In this document: positions 52,279-61,752 of the stretch, in pieces
Numbering within the stretch: the first letter of the stretch is position 1
Layout: every line of letters begins with the position of its first letter
From: CAZWDO01 sp964632485 [NCBI: uncultured bacterium]
GTDB lineage: Bacteria; JAGOEH01
Assembly (NCBI GenBank): GCA_964632485.1
Contig: CAZWDO010000007.1
Span: 110,028-174,027, forward strand
Direction of reading: 5' to 3'
DNA: 64,000 nt
Made by a program: the position numbers and the translations under genes
The notes under the pieces: generated by a model
Databases searched by the model: none
What the model saw: the letters and a program-made list of their open reading frames with translations, nothing else
What the model was told of the DNA's origin: nothing

Positions 52279-53043
52279 TTAATCGCCGCCGGTTTTCCGC
52301 ATACTGGGTGAAAGGAACGATTTCAATTTCTGCTCCACAATGCGGGGATTATCCCCCGATTGGATGCACATCACGCCTTCAATAATCATTTCGCGCACTA
52401 AAATCTCCTGGTTTGAGCGGATTTTTAATTTCCCGGCTAAAGGGATAAAAATCAAATTCGCCATAAAAGCCCCATAAAAAGTTGTAATTAATGCTACGGC
52501 CATACCCGGTCCGATCGCCGAAGGATCGTCCATTTTTTTGAGCATTTGCACTAAACCGATCAGCGTACCGATCATCCCGAAGGCAGGCGCAAAAAGTCCC
52601 ATTGTCTCGAGCAGACTCTGCCCGCTTTTGTGCCGACTTTCCAGATAGCTGAGTTCAGTTTCCATAATTGACCGCACAACTTCCGCCTCGATCCCATCTA
52701 CGGCCAGGCGAATCCCGGATTTAAGAAAATCGCTTTCGAGACTCTCCACATAACTTTCAAGTGCCAAAATTCCTTCACGACGGGCTTTTTCAGCCAGTTG
52801 CACCAAATTATTGATCGTTTCCGACGTAGACTCTTCTTTATGGAAAAGCGATTTTTTAACGACTGCAAACACGCTCAGCATATCCTTGAGCGGGAAATTG
52901 ATCAACGTGGCGGCAATCGTTCCGCCGACGGTAATCATCATAGAAGGAATATCGATAAAATCTAAAATGCTTCCGCCCAGCATGATCGACCATACTATTA
53001 AAAATATGCCGGTGCCCACACCGATAATCGTTGCAATATCCAT
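52279..53043 (-). CDS. motA: Flagellar stator protein MotA
   Basis: The product is 254 residues with four membrane segments. It begins MDIATIIGVGTGIFLIVWSIMLGG and includes the conserved stretch FGMIGTLIGLVQMLKKMDDPSAIGPGMAVALITTFYG, which carries the functional proline and TM3-TM4 region. The cytoplasmic loop contacts FliG. It overlaps flbD by one nucleotide and is followed by motB. Confidence 0.95.
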   Translation of the reverse strand: MDIATIIGVGTGIFLIVWSIMLGGSILDFIDIPSMMITVGGTIAATLINFPLKDMLSVFAVVKKSLFHKEESTSETINNLVQLAEKARREGILALESYVESLESDFLKSGIRLAVDGIEAEVVRSIMETELSYLESRHKSGQSLLETMGLFAPAFGMIGTLIGLVQMLKKMDDPSAIGPGMAVALITTFYGAFMANLIFIPLAGKLKIRSNQEILVREMIIEGVMCIQSGDNPRIVEQKLKSFLSPSMRKTGGD

Positions 53044-53252
53044 CAGTAATTTCCTCGTTCAATAGGATTCAAACCATTAATCCTGCGCCTGAAGGCAATC
53101 ACTTTTTCGACAATTTCATCCTTTGATTCAGAAACCATCAATTTCCGTTGATTTGTCATCGTAATGATAGTATCCGGTGTTTCCTCGATACTTTCTATCA
53201 AATCGCAATTAATGACGATGGGTTTGCCATTTAGGCGGTTAACCGTAATCAT
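53043..53252 (-). CDS. flbD: Flagellar FlbD-family protein
   Basis: The product is 69 residues from the ATG at 53252. A frame from 53309 would extend into the promoter. The sequence MITVNRLNGKPIVINCDLIESIEETPDTIITMTN...VSESKDEIVEKVI is the standard FlbD (swarming-motility/SwrD-like) pattern. In Bacillus the homologue raises motor torque. It lies directly before motA and is the first gene after the internal promoter, about 45 nt from the predicted start of transcription. Confidence 0.9.
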   Translation of the reverse strand: MITVNRLNGKPIVINCDLIESIEETPDTIITMTNQRKLMVSESKDEIVEKVIAFRRRINGLNPIERGNY

Positions 53253-53298
53253 CCCGCTAAACCTTTTTAAACTCTGTTTAGGACTTAATACACACATC

Positions 53299-53326
53299 AA
53301 TATAAACATTTTTTTTAGTTTGTCAA
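53299..53326 (-). promoter_or_regulatory. Promoter of the flbD-motAB-fli-flh-fliA unit
   Basis: On the minus strand TTGACA (53326-53321), 16 nt, TATATT (53304-53299). It begins just past the terminator that ends the flgE unit, so the two flagellar blocks are separately transcribed. Confidence 0.68.
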
Positions 53327-53332
53327 GAAAAT

Positions 53333-53366
53333 AAAAAAACCGGCAGGCGGTTCTACCGGTTTTTTT
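53333..53366 (-). terminator. Intrinsic terminator after flgE
   Basis: ACCGG (53339-53343) and CCGGT (53356-53360) pair around a 12-nt loop, extended by flanking A7 and T7 runs. On the minus strand it ends in T7. It follows the flgE stop by 28 nt. Confidence 0.75.
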
Positions 53367-53393
53367 AACTTAGGAACAAACTTTTAGCGATAG

Positions 53394-55514
53394 TTATCGC
53401 TTAAGGTTAACAAGCTCGCCGAGCAACGTGTCGGCGGTGGCAATTACCCGCGAATTGGCTTGAAAGCCACGCTGGGCAATGATCATTTGGGTCAGTTCTT
53501 TGGCAATATCAACATTGGAAGATTCGAGTGAACCGGGCACGACAGCTCCCTGGATACTTTCCCCGGCAATGCCGATGATGGGAATTCCCGAGTTTCCGGT
53601 TTGCTGAAACATGTTGTTGCCGACTCGCATTAATCCGGCGGGATTGTTAAAATCCGCCAAAACAACCTGCGCCAGGGTCTGATTCTTTCCATTCGTATAA
53701 ACACCGGTAACCGTTCCGCTGCCGTCGATACCAATCGAAGTCAAATAGCCGGCAGTATAGCCATCCTGCGAATCGATAATAACTGTATTGGGACTGGCGA
53801 ATTGAGAAATACCGGATACATTATTCAAAACTCCAGCATCTAAGGCGATCTGGACGGGGTTAGCGCCGCTTTCGGTAAAAAACTCGAAATAATTTTCCCC
53901 GCCATCAAATTTAAAATCCGCTAATGAACCATCGGGATTGAAGTTAATAGTACCCGAAGAGGATATCTGGCCACTTTCTTCGAGTTGAGATGGAGTGGAT
54001 ACTTCCCAGAACCATTGTTTATCGTTTTTGGAATCCTTGGTAAAGGTCATCGTGAGAATATGGGCATAACCCAGACTATCATAAATGGTAGCCGTAGTTG
54101 AATGCTGAGCGTCATCGGCTTCCTGAATCCGTTGCCAATGACCCTGGGTGGCGTCAAAAACTCCATCAAAGACCGAGCGGTTAAGGGTGGCATCATCTGT
54201 ATCGGAGAAGATATTCATATAAGTAATTTTGTTACGCTCACCTCCAAAACCGCTAATCTTGATTGAGCCGTCTTCATCAATATTGATTTCCTTAACAAAC
54301 TTCTCCTGGTCCACGGTAAATACACTCTGAATCCCTTTGAGAAAATCATCCAGTGTCGTGGAATCACTCACGCTAAAAGTGCCGGTGTGAGAAGGTTGGG
54401 CGATACCAGTAGAGGTAAAGCTTGCCGATTCGCCAATCAGTCCCTGAATATTGAGAATGTCTCCGCTGATAAGATTTAGATCATTGCCGCTGGCATCACG
54501 CATATTCGTCAATAAATCGTATTTAGTGGCGATATGCGAAAACTGGTCTGTTGTACGGGACTGGGTCGCCAGATCTCCGTTCGAGGCGGCTAACGCCAAC
54601 TGTAAGGATGCGTTGGAACTGGTGAATTTGATTTCATTCGAACTATTCCCGGAGGCATCGGTTAAGGAGATTGACCCATCTGTATTCCAGCTCGCCTGCA
54701 AGCTCCCGGTAAAATCATTATTGATTTCATTAACCAGGTCCTGTAGAGAATGGAAATCACGAAATCCGACACCCGTATCGACGTCCACATAAGTATAGAG
54801 ATGTGAATTGCCGGCGCCATCGACCAGGGTAACTGAACTGGAATTAGCGATCAATCCCTGTATGGCGGCATTCGCATTGCCCTTGGCGTACATTTTTTCG
54901 GCGTCAGAGTTATCCGTCCATCGCTCTAAGGCATAAAGACGTTTAGTATCTAAAAGAGTCCCTTTCGGAGCAGCGGTAGCATCCAGATTTCCCTTGAAGG
55001 TAACCGTACTGGTAGCTTTGGCCGGAGATTTTTGGCCAAAAGGGATTTTGATATCCGAAACCGCGGTTCCGACGTTAATCACGCCGGAAGAATCCGCCAT
55101 TTTCCCTTGCAGTACAAAACCGTTTGTGGGGGATACAATATTGCCAGCGGCATCAAATTGAAAGGAACCAGCGCGGGAATAGTACTGCTGCACCCCGTTG
55201 CTGACAATAAAATAGCCTTTACCCTCGATGGCCAGATCGGTCACCATCCCGGTCGCATCCAGTTTTCCCTGTTCAAGGTCAGTATCGACACTGCCGACAC
55301 TCAATCCCAGTCCGACCTGGATGGGGTTCGTTCCTCCGATACCGCCATTGGGGCGAATCGCGGGTTTCAAAGTTTGGGTAAAAATTTCCTGAAAAGTTAC
55401 TCGACCCGCCTTAAAACCAATTGTGTTTACATTGGATATGTTATTACTCAACACATCCATTTCAGTCTGGTGAACACGTATGCCAGTTTCACCAGCGGTC
55501 AATGAACGCATCAT
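53394..55514 (-). CDS. flgE: Flagellar hook protein FlgE (long form)
   Basis: The product is 706 residues; the common length is about 400-450. The N-terminus has MMRSLTAGETGIRVHQTEMDVLSNNISNVNTIGFKAGRVTFQEIF, the FlgE/FlgF/FlgG rod-hook helix. The GKGYFIV and DSLGYAHILTMTFTKD motifs follow, and the C-terminal helix ends SSNVDIAKELTQMIIAQRGFQANSRVIATADTLLGELVNL. The extra length lies in the central surface-exposed domains. It is the last gene before an intrinsic terminator, with GGAGG upstream. Confidence 0.94.
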   Translation of the reverse strand: MMRSLTAGETGIRVHQTEMDVLSNNISNVNTIGFKAGRVTFQEIFTQTLKPAIRPNGGIGGTNPIQVGLGLSVGSVDTDLEQGKLDATGMVTDLAIEGKGYFIVSNGVQQYYSRAGSFQFDAAGNIVSPTNGFVLQGKMADSSGVINVGTAVSDIKIPFGQKSPAKATSTVTFKGNLDATAAPKGTLLDTKRLYALERWTDNSDAEKMYAKGNANAAIQGLIANSSSVTLVDGAGNSHLYTYVDVDTGVGFRDFHSLQDLVNEINNDFTGSLQASWNTDGSISLTDASGNSSNEIKFTSSNASLQLALAASNGDLATQSRTTDQFSHIATKYDLLTNMRDASGNDLNLISGDILNIQGLIGESASFTSTGIAQPSHTGTFSVSDSTTLDDFLKGIQSVFTVDQEKFVKEINIDEDGSIKISGFGGERNKITYMNIFSDTDDATLNRSVFDGVFDATQGHWQRIQEADDAQHSTTATIYDSLGYAHILTMTFTKDSKNDKQWFWEVSTPSQLEESGQISSSGTINFNPDGSLADFKFDGGENYFEFFTESGANPVQIALDAGVLNNVSGISQFASPNTVIIDSQDGYTAGYLTSIGIDGSGTVTGVYTNGKNQTLAQVVLADFNNPAGLMRVGNNMFQQTGNSGIPIIGIAGESIQGAVVPGSLESSNVDIAKELTQMIIAQRGFQANSRVIATADTLLGELVNLKR

Positions 55515-55612
55515 AATTATGCCTCCTTATGGTTTAAGTCCACCATAACGTACCACTTCAATCGATCCATGGTACACGGCTTCCCTTGCGGGTCCAGCCG
55601 AATCGTTGTGGT

Positions 55613-56011
55613 TCAAATTAAAATCGTACTGTCAATGTTCGTAAAAACATTCTCCTTAGCCTGATCCCGACTCGTAACCGTAATCACGGTTTTGTTGGGT
55701 ACACTGACAATAAACGCTAAATCTTGCATGACGATTAGACTTTCCTTCGCTCCTTTCTCAGCCGCTTTACCAACGGCCTGTTCCAATCGGTCTAAATCAT
55801 ATTGAGTTAAGGCAATTTGCCGGTTCAATAATCGACTTTGGGCATGAGCTGAAAATTTAATTCCCTCTTGTTTCGCCAATTCCTGCTTCAATAGCGATTG
55901 AAAAGCCTGGGGATCACGTTCGATACGTGTTCCCTGGGAGGAGGATTGGCGGCCATCAACGGGACGTTTCGCGCCCAGTTGTTCCGGTGTATAGAGGGAA
56001 ATTTTACTCAC
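55613..56011 (-). CDS. Flagellar operon protein of the TIGR02530 type
   Basis: The product is 132 residues from a GTG at 56011, chosen because GGAGA lies upstream and the codon overlaps the flgD stop (GTGAGTAA). An ATG 15 nt earlier is an alternative. The core FSAHAQSRLLNRQIALTQYDLDRLEQAVGKAAEKGAKESLIVMQDLAFIVSVPNKTVITV...VFTNIDSTIL is the recognised TIGR02530 'flagellar operon protein' pattern. Such genes always sit between flgD and flgE. The function is not established; a hook-assembly role is inferred from position. Confidence 0.85.
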   Translation of the reverse strand: MSKISLYTPEQLGAKRPVDGRQSSSQGTRIERDPQAFQSLLKQELAKQEGIKFSAHAQSRLLNRQIALTQYDLDRLEQAVGKAAEKGAKESLIVMQDLAFIVSVPNKTVITVTSRDQAKENVFTNIDSTILI

Positions 56012-56729
56012 TTTCGGTCTCCACATTGTCTTCGGTTATGTTTTTTACTTCCAAGACATCGCTGATACTGAATTCATTTTCTCCACAAACCAACAGAGTT
56101 TCGTTACCGTTATAGCGGACACCTGAAACAATACCGGTCGCATAGCCATCAATTACCACCTCTTTGCCTTCGGCATTGGTTCCTTTAATCACAAAAGTAT
56201 ATTCTCCATCATCAAGTTGAGCGCCGGCATTGTCTTTGCCATCCCAGGACCAACTACCCGGTCCCGCAGCCAAAATAGGCAATTCCACGTTACGCACAGC
56301 ACGACCATTGGCATCGGTGATTTCGATTGTAACATTCTTAACTTCCTCCCCGGCATCAAAAAGCAAATCCGAGGTCTGCCCACTATTGATTTGCACATAA
56401 TTCCCCCGAACCTTGACCTGTCGCCCAATCAGAGTCGTCGCCATATTGTTATTAATCGACCTGTTCAGTAACAGGTTAGTAGATAGAGTGTCTTCCAGGT
56501 TCTGATTAATCTGTGTCAGTTGTTCTAACGAACTGAATTGGGCCAATTGAGCCGTAAAATCTTCATTTTTCATGGGATCAAGGGGATTTTGATATTGTAA
56601 TTGGGTTGTAAACAGTTTTAAAAATTCATTTTTACTTGCTAAATCGGAGGGTTTGCTTTTATCGATATATTCGGGACCGGTATCGGTCTTGGGTTTGATC
56701 ACGTCAACGCTGTTATAAATAACACTCAT
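56004..56729 (-). CDS. flgD: Flagellar hook-capping protein FlgD
   Basis: The product is 241 residues from the ATG at 56729, with GAGGAGG upstream. The earlier in-frame ATG at 56789 lies inside fliK. The N-terminal scaffold motif NEFLKLFTTQLQYQNPLDPMKNEDFTAQLAQFSSLEQL is diagnostic, followed by two beta domains including the FlgD Ig-like and tudor-like parts (GPGSWSWDGKDNAGAQLDDGEYTFVIKG). FlgD caps the growing hook and is removed at its end. It is 14 nt after fliK. Confidence 0.94.
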   Translation of the reverse strand: MSVIYNSVDVIKPKTDTGPEYIDKSKPSDLASKNEFLKLFTTQLQYQNPLDPMKNEDFTAQLAQFSSLEQLTQINQNLEDTLSTNLLLNRSINNNMATTLIGRQVKVRGNYVQINSGQTSDLLFDAGEEVKNVTIEITDANGRAVRNVELPILAAGPGSWSWDGKDNAGAQLDDGEYTFVIKGTNAEGKEVVIDGYATGIVSGVRYNGNETLLVCGENEFSISDVLEVKNITEDNVETESE

Positions 56730-56743
56730 CGGATTCCTCCTCG

Positions 56744-59700
56744 TTATGCCAGGTAGCTGTAGCGGCGATTCTGGCGTTGCTTTTCCCACTCATCAAAAAT
56801 AGATTGCTGATCCTTCCGGCCCCGATCCTGCTGCTGGCCATGACGGGATGATTGATTGAGCATATCCTGTCGCTCGCTTCGTTCCTGGTTGTGGGTGAAA
56901 CCACCGGCATCGCCGGCGGTTTGGGAAGCCACTACCTGTACTTCCACTTTGGTCAGATGAATTTGCTGTTCTTTCAACGCCTGGGTCAATTGATTCAAAT
57001 CTTTGTTCATCTGTTGCCTCACAATCTCGTTTTCAACCTGAAAAATAGCGGAAGCCTGGCCGTTTTCAATCGTTAAACGGATGACCACCCGGCCCAACTC
57101 TTCGGGCTGAAGTCGAATTACTGCCTGTTGCCGGCCTTCCTGGTAACGAAAACGCAGTTGCGGAACGACCTGTTCCATCAACGGCGGCTGACCCTGACCC
57201 GCTAACGCTGGTTTTTCGGAAGGCTGAACCGACGGAGTTTCCTTGGCCCGCTGAAAATCAACTGTTCCCTGAGTGGAATTGGGTCCCGAAAATCCATCAT
57301 CGGTAGCCGGTACTAACTGGTCCCTGTTTTCCGCAGCATGCTCGTTAATCCGCGCATCGCCGCGAACCGGTGGTCGCAAGGATACGGGAGAATTAACGAC
57401 CGGCGCGGTTTGAAACGGGGCGTGATTCTCTCTATCTGCTCTATTGACAACATATTGCATATTTCGTGCCGCCGGAAATGAAGAATTGCCACCAGATTCG
57501 GATGAGCGTGAATAACTCTTTATATACCCGGCAGTTAGCTCTTCATTTTGCGCTACAGATGCGACAGAAGTTTCAGCTAAACCGACTTGATTTTCCATGT
57601 GAGAATTTTTCATTTGGGAAATTTTTTCCCCTGATTTGTCTAATCGCTGATCTATACCGGCCGATTCTACCAACTCCCCTGTACTTTCTGCCAGAACTTG
57701 CGTTAGAAGTTCATTTGACGTTACAGGCGCTGATATTGAAGAAGTATCACTTAATTTCGTTCTACTCATCACAGGCTCCACTCCCTTCGAAACAGTTTGA
57801 GCTGGGGCTGGAGTCGAAGATGGAACCGGTCGATTGAATCCATGCGTTTTTCTCTCTCCGGTCTCTTTCAATAAAGAATCATCTACGATATTCCTATGCG
57901 TAGGACGAACCGTTTTATATTCACTATCATTAATCAAAATACTTAATGGCGAACTCTCTCGTGATACCGTCGTCTCATCCATCACTCCGGTTCTCATTTG
58001 TTGATTCCGGGCAATTTCCGGATTGCTGTTTTGTCGAGTAAGGGGCGTTGCTTTTGAATTTGATAGCAATGCCGTAGAGGAGGCTGAGATTCTATCCTCA
58101 CCTGAGGATTGCGTCAACCCGTTTCTCTTGGCGGAAGATACCGAAAGTTGCCCCGAATGTGGCTCCTGGGATTTTTGAATTAGTTGATGGGGAACATCTT
58201 TTTGGCTTCCCTGTTCCTGTCTTACACCATCATCTGAGAGATCAGAAAGCGCGGAGACCCGAACGGGCTGAGTTGCGCCGAATAAGGGAATTCGTACGGA
58301 TTCGCGATGCCCCAGGTTCACGCCGGTCATTTTTGGATCGTTCATGCTCATCCGAGAAATCTGTGAAACTTTATCCGGGGGAAAGGTAAAAGCGCGCTGA
58401 AGTCTGGGTAACTGCGGGATAGAGGAAGCTCTAGTTTCCTCTGTAGATGGAACTTGCCCTTTCTCCGGGACATCTCCCGCCAGACTGGAATTAATACGTG
58501 AATCAACTTTCAACGGCTTGGTGGTAGCCATTTTTTCAGGCGTATCTGCTTGTAAAGCGACTAGGGATGCTGCTTGGGCTGTCTGGGTCGATTGTGTCGA
58601 TTGTGTCGATTGTGTCGATTGCGTCGATTGCGCTGTATGCGTCAATCGGCTGCTGCTAGTGATTGTAGATTCCTGGATTGATCCTCTTGACGGTAGAGGT
58701 ATCTCTTTATGATTATCCGCGGGCCGTTGCGCTGATGTTTGTTCCGAATCCTGGATAGATAATTCCGGGGTTGTCGAAAAAGTTTGGTTTACGTGATAGT
58801 CTGTTTCCTCAGCGGACGAAGAGAAAAGCTTCCCTACGGAAGAAGTTGCGATTTTTTTTGACGATTCCAATGATTGTTCAATACCGGACTTAGTGGAACC
58901 TTCGACAAATCGTGGATGCCCGCTACTGTTAGAACTCGTGTTATCCCGGGCCGGGTTAACCGAATCGCTCACCTGTGATGGCTGGGGCCTTGTCGCTCGA
59001 GCTGACGCGCTGGCAGATAAAGTTTTTGTCTGTGAAGCCACTGTCGGGGATATCGCTGGCGGTTCTGGCATTCGCGACGGAATCATCTTACGATAACTAT
59101 TAAGCTGCCGATTCGTCAGTTGTTCAGCATGCGCAAATATCATACCGGGGATAGGGCCGGGTCTTTGTGAGCGAGTGGGGAAACGATCAGAAAAAACTAC
59201 CCATGGCTGTGGGATCGGTTTTCCCTCTTTCGATTGTAAAAAGTGATCAGTCACTGTTTGAAGGGAGGGAAGATTAATACTCCTTGATTTCCCATGTTCA
59301 CTTTTCCAGGCGACTTCAATCGAGACGTTTTTATTTTCATGTCCCGAGATCACGTTGATCAACCGCTTCATCATTGTCAACCAGGGAATCTTATTATCAT
59401 TTAATGTAGAATCAGATGGATTGGAATTGGTTCCGCTATCGACTGAAGAACCGTTATTTAGATTCTGATTGTGTAAAGCCAGTAAAATATCATTGTGTTG
59501 ATGCTGTATTATTGCTTGTTGTTTTGTGGATAGGGATGCTGAAAACTTCAACCCAGCTTGGAATGGCTCCCCTTCAGAAACAGGAATACTCCTCTCACCT
59601 TCAGAAAGAGGTATTTCAATCTGTTTTTCCCGGATATTCGCCCCATGGGAGGAAAGAAAAGAGAAATCCGGATACATTGGGCTATTGGTGGAGGTATTGC

Positions 59701-60931
59701 TGACAATTAAATCAGGATCGCTTGAAAAAACTTTTGGCTGAGACGCTGAAATGATAGTAGTAGCCTCCTGAAGAGATTCAATTCCCGGAGAATTCGTTAT
59801 AAGAGACTTATGGGAGGAAATGGCAGATTTCTGCGATGAGTTAAAGGACTCGCCAGCTTCGGAAATCATCGCAGGGACAATACTTGAAGAAGCGGCATTC
59901 CGTTCCGTATATGGTTGGTATTTTGGATCGAAGGGAGGTGTTCTCTCACCGGCGGCAGTAATGGTTGCATTCAGCGTTTCAGGCAGAACCGAGGGAGCAG
60001 TTATAACAATAGGGTCACTAAGCGCCGTCTTGGACGCAAGAGTTTCGGATTGAATTCCGGTTCCGGGTCGATATTTTCCCAAATCAATTGCTGTTGGGTG
60101 GGTTAGTTCGCCCATGTTTCGCTCCAGGCTCTGCGGTATGTCAGGTTCCGGGACATCGAGTAATGAAGGTTCTCGCCAATGAACCTCGTCAAAAAATTCT
60201 CCAGAACCAAAAATTTTTGAAGGAATTGCAGGGATATGGTTCTGCGATATTTTATTTAACGGCGTATGCTCTTGATAAGCCTGTTCTTTCCTTATAGTAT
60301 TGGAAAAATCAGGCAGTTCATGCTCAATTTTTATAGGTTGATCGTCATTGTGCACAGATTCAGGGACAGCTAAGGAAATAGAATTCGCAGCAGAATGATC
60401 TTGTTCTTTTTGAGGGGATATAAGAGATAAATCCTCATCAATTGATGAATCCGTAGCAGAAGGTGAAACCGATATTGTTTCCTCAATCTCCCCGGTACTC
60501 AAAAGCGCCTTATCAAGTTGCTGCGCCAGCCAATTTTTCACCGGCATCGGCAAATCGGACTGAAAAATAAATGTATGTAGCCAGGGCGCCAAATCAAGTT
60601 GATAAACCTCTCCACCGTCTTGAGCTATCTGCATTAATAATGGATGTTCAGAGTCCAATCGGTTCAACTCTAAAGAGGGTTCACCCGGAATCTTCATTTT
60701 CAGCGCATCAGGATCATTTATATCGAACAATTGGGCGAGAAACAACAGATTTTCTTTGAAAAGCGGAGGGTTCGTAGCCGATTTAGCGGGAGATGAATCG
60801 CTTCCATCAGCAACAATCTGTTCGAGCATTTGGTAAAAATCCAGACCGGAACTGGAATTAAGCGAAGCATTGGGTAGCCGGACCGCATTTTTTGGAAAGA
60901 AAAGCTGAAGAAGCTGAGAGGCTATCATCAT
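56744..60931 (-). CDS. fliK: Flagellar hook-length control protein FliK (very long)
   Basis: The product is 1395 residues, roughly two to three times usual FliK length. The C-terminal Flg_hook domain is at about 1259-1340, with LRFRYQEGRQQAVIRLQPEELGRVVIRLTIENGQASAIFQVEN, including the conserved LxPEELG motif. The N-terminal 90 residues also look partly ordered. The middle 1100 residues are low-complexity, Ser/Thr/Gln/Pro/Glu-rich and probably unfolded, including a (STQ)n tract near 768-783. In known systems FliK is a molecular ruler for hook length and triggers the FlhB export switch. The 4-nt overlap with the MotE-like gene and flgD downstream fix its identity. Confidence 0.9.
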   Translation of the reverse strand: MMIASQLLQLFFPKNAVRLPNASLNSSSGLDFYQMLEQIVADGSDSSPAKSATNPPLFKENLLFLAQLFDINDPDALKMKIPGEPSLELNRLDSEHPLLMQIAQDGGEVYQLDLAPWLHTFIFQSDLPMPVKNWLAQQLDKALLSTGEIEETISVSPSATDSSIDEDLSLISPQKEQDHSAANSISLAVPESVHNDDQPIKIEHELPDFSNTIRKEQAYQEHTPLNKISQNHIPAIPSKIFGSGEFFDEVHWREPSLLDVPEPDIPQSLERNMGELTHPTAIDLGKYRPGTGIQSETLASKTALSDPIVITAPSVLPETLNATITAAGERTPPFDPKYQPYTERNAASSSIVPAMISEAGESFNSSQKSAISSHKSLITNSPGIESLQEATTIISASQPKVFSSDPDLIVSNTSTNSPMYPDFSFLSSHGANIREKQIEIPLSEGERSIPVSEGEPFQAGLKFSASLSTKQQAIIQHQHNDILLALHNQNLNNGSSVDSGTNSNPSDSTLNDNKIPWLTMMKRLINVISGHENKNVSIEVAWKSEHGKSRSINLPSLQTVTDHFLQSKEGKPIPQPWVVFSDRFPTRSQRPGPIPGMIFAHAEQLTNRQLNSYRKMIPSRMPEPPAISPTVASQTKTLSASASARATRPQPSQVSDSVNPARDNTSSNSSGHPRFVEGSTKSGIEQSLESSKKIATSSVGKLFSSSAEETDYHVNQTFSTTPELSIQDSEQTSAQRPADNHKEIPLPSRGSIQESTITSSSRLTHTAQSTQSTQSTQSTQSTQTAQAASLVALQADTPEKMATTKPLKVDSRINSSLAGDVPEKGQVPSTEETRASSIPQLPRLQRAFTFPPDKVSQISRMSMNDPKMTGVNLGHRESVRIPLFGATQPVRVSALSDLSDDGVRQEQGSQKDVPHQLIQKSQEPHSGQLSVSSAKRNGLTQSSGEDRISASSTALLSNSKATPLTRQNSNPEIARNQQMRTGVMDETTVSRESSPLSILINDSEYKTVRPTHRNIVDDSLLKETGERKTHGFNRPVPSSTPAPAQTVSKGVEPVMSRTKLSDTSSISAPVTSNELLTQVLAESTGELVESAGIDQRLDKSGEKISQMKNSHMENQVGLAETSVASVAQNEELTAGYIKSYSRSSESGGNSSFPAARNMQYVVNRADRENHAPFQTAPVVNSPVSLRPPVRGDARINEHAAENRDQLVPATDDGFSGPNSTQGTVDFQRAKETPSVQPSEKPALAGQGQPPLMEQVVPQLRFRYQEGRQQAVIRLQPEELGRVVIRLTIENGQASAIFQVENEIVRQQMNKDLNQLTQALKEQQIHLTKVEVQVVASQTAGDAGGFTHNQERSERQDMLNQSSRHGQQQDRGRKDQQSIFDEWEKQRQNRRYSYLA
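58585..58629 (-). repeat. Five tandem 9-bp repeats in fliK
   Basis: Five near-identical units of the form GTGTCGATT (first GGGTCGATT, last GCGTCGATT) lie head to tail and encode Ser-Thr-Gln triplets. The unit is a multiple of three, so gain or loss keeps the frame. Confidence 0.85.
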
Positions 60932-61470
60932 TTACCTGCTTTCATTTTAACAATCATTTCAGCTAACCGGGCAGATTTTTCCGGATCCTGTCGGGTTACC
61001 TCGCCTAATACCTGACCCGCATTACGGGGTTTCATCACAACGAGCACTTTCACGACCATCTTTTCATCCATACTCAATAAAATCTGCGCAACATCCGCTG
61101 GCTGCATGGCTTCATAAATCTTTGCCAATCGTTTAAAATTAGCGGTTTGACTCGTATCTTCCATATTCAACAAGGACTCAATCTCAGTTTTCATCTGGTT
61201 GACTTTTTCCATTTCTTGCTGCATTATATTTTCTTGCAGTTTTTGTTCCGAATTCAGCGATTGAATCAACTGATTAATAGTATCCATCGGATATATTTCC
61301 CGGGCCGCTTGTTGAATCGAGTCTTCCAAGGTGGATTTCAACTGTCGATCCAATTCTAAAAAATTCCATAAACGAGGTTTAATCTGTTTGTCCCAGACCC
61401 CCAGTCGATAAATAAAATAGCCGGTTGCTGCCATAAACAAAATGAAAAAAAAGGTCCATATATATTTCAT
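60928..61470 (-). CDS. MotE-like membrane-anchored coiled-coil protein
   Basis: The product is 180 residues. One N-terminal membrane segment (about 4-22) is followed by a long coiled coil (about 55-100) and a C-terminal MgtE-N/FliG-like helical domain (LAKIYEAMQPADVAQILLSMDEKMVVKVLVVMKPRNAGQVLGEV). This is the MotE/YlxF-type architecture often found between fliJ and fliK. In Sinorhizobium MotE is a chaperone for MotC. Here the role is unknown. It overlaps fliK by 4 nt. Confidence 0.78.
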   Translation of the reverse strand: MKYIWTFFFILFMAATGYFIYRLGVWDKQIKPRLWNFLELDRQLKSTLEDSIQQAAREIYPMDTINQLIQSLNSEQKLQENIMQQEMEKVNQMKTEIESLLNMEDTSQTANFKRLAKIYEAMQPADVAQILLSMDEKMVVKVLVVMKPRNAGQVLGEVTRQDPEKSARLAEMIVKMKAGK

Positions 61471-61473
61471 AAA

Positions 61474-61752
61474 CTATTTCCGAATTCCATCGACCATGGT
61501 TTGATATTCCTTTTTTTGCCGGTCATGTGTCTTATTCAAAGTCATGCGGTGGCTGCGTTGCGTGAGAAGACTGTCCAAAACGTGTGAAAGACTGTCATAG
61601 CATCCTTTTTGATTAAATTCGAAGGTTGCGCGGCGCCAGTCAGTTAATCCCGGATGCCGCCAGGATTCCAACAAACCTATTTTTAATGAAAAATAAAATA
61701 GAGCCAGAAAAAAAATCAGCGCAAACCATGAAAAAACTACTTTCCCACTCAT
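61474..61752 (-). CDS. Single-TM hypothetical protein in the flagellar operon
   Basis: The product is 92 residues with one membrane segment (about 5-25) and a polar C-terminal region (SLSHVLDSLLTQRSHRMTLNKTHDRQKKEYQTMVDGIRK). It overlaps fliJ by 4 nt and ends 3 nt before the MotE-like gene, so it is certainly expressed with the operon. I do not recognise a family. Confidence 0.65.
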   Translation of the reverse strand: MSGKVVFSWFALIFFLALFYFSLKIGLLESWRHPGLTDWRRATFEFNQKGCYDSLSHVLDSLLTQRSHRMTLNKTHDRQKKEYQTMVDGIRK

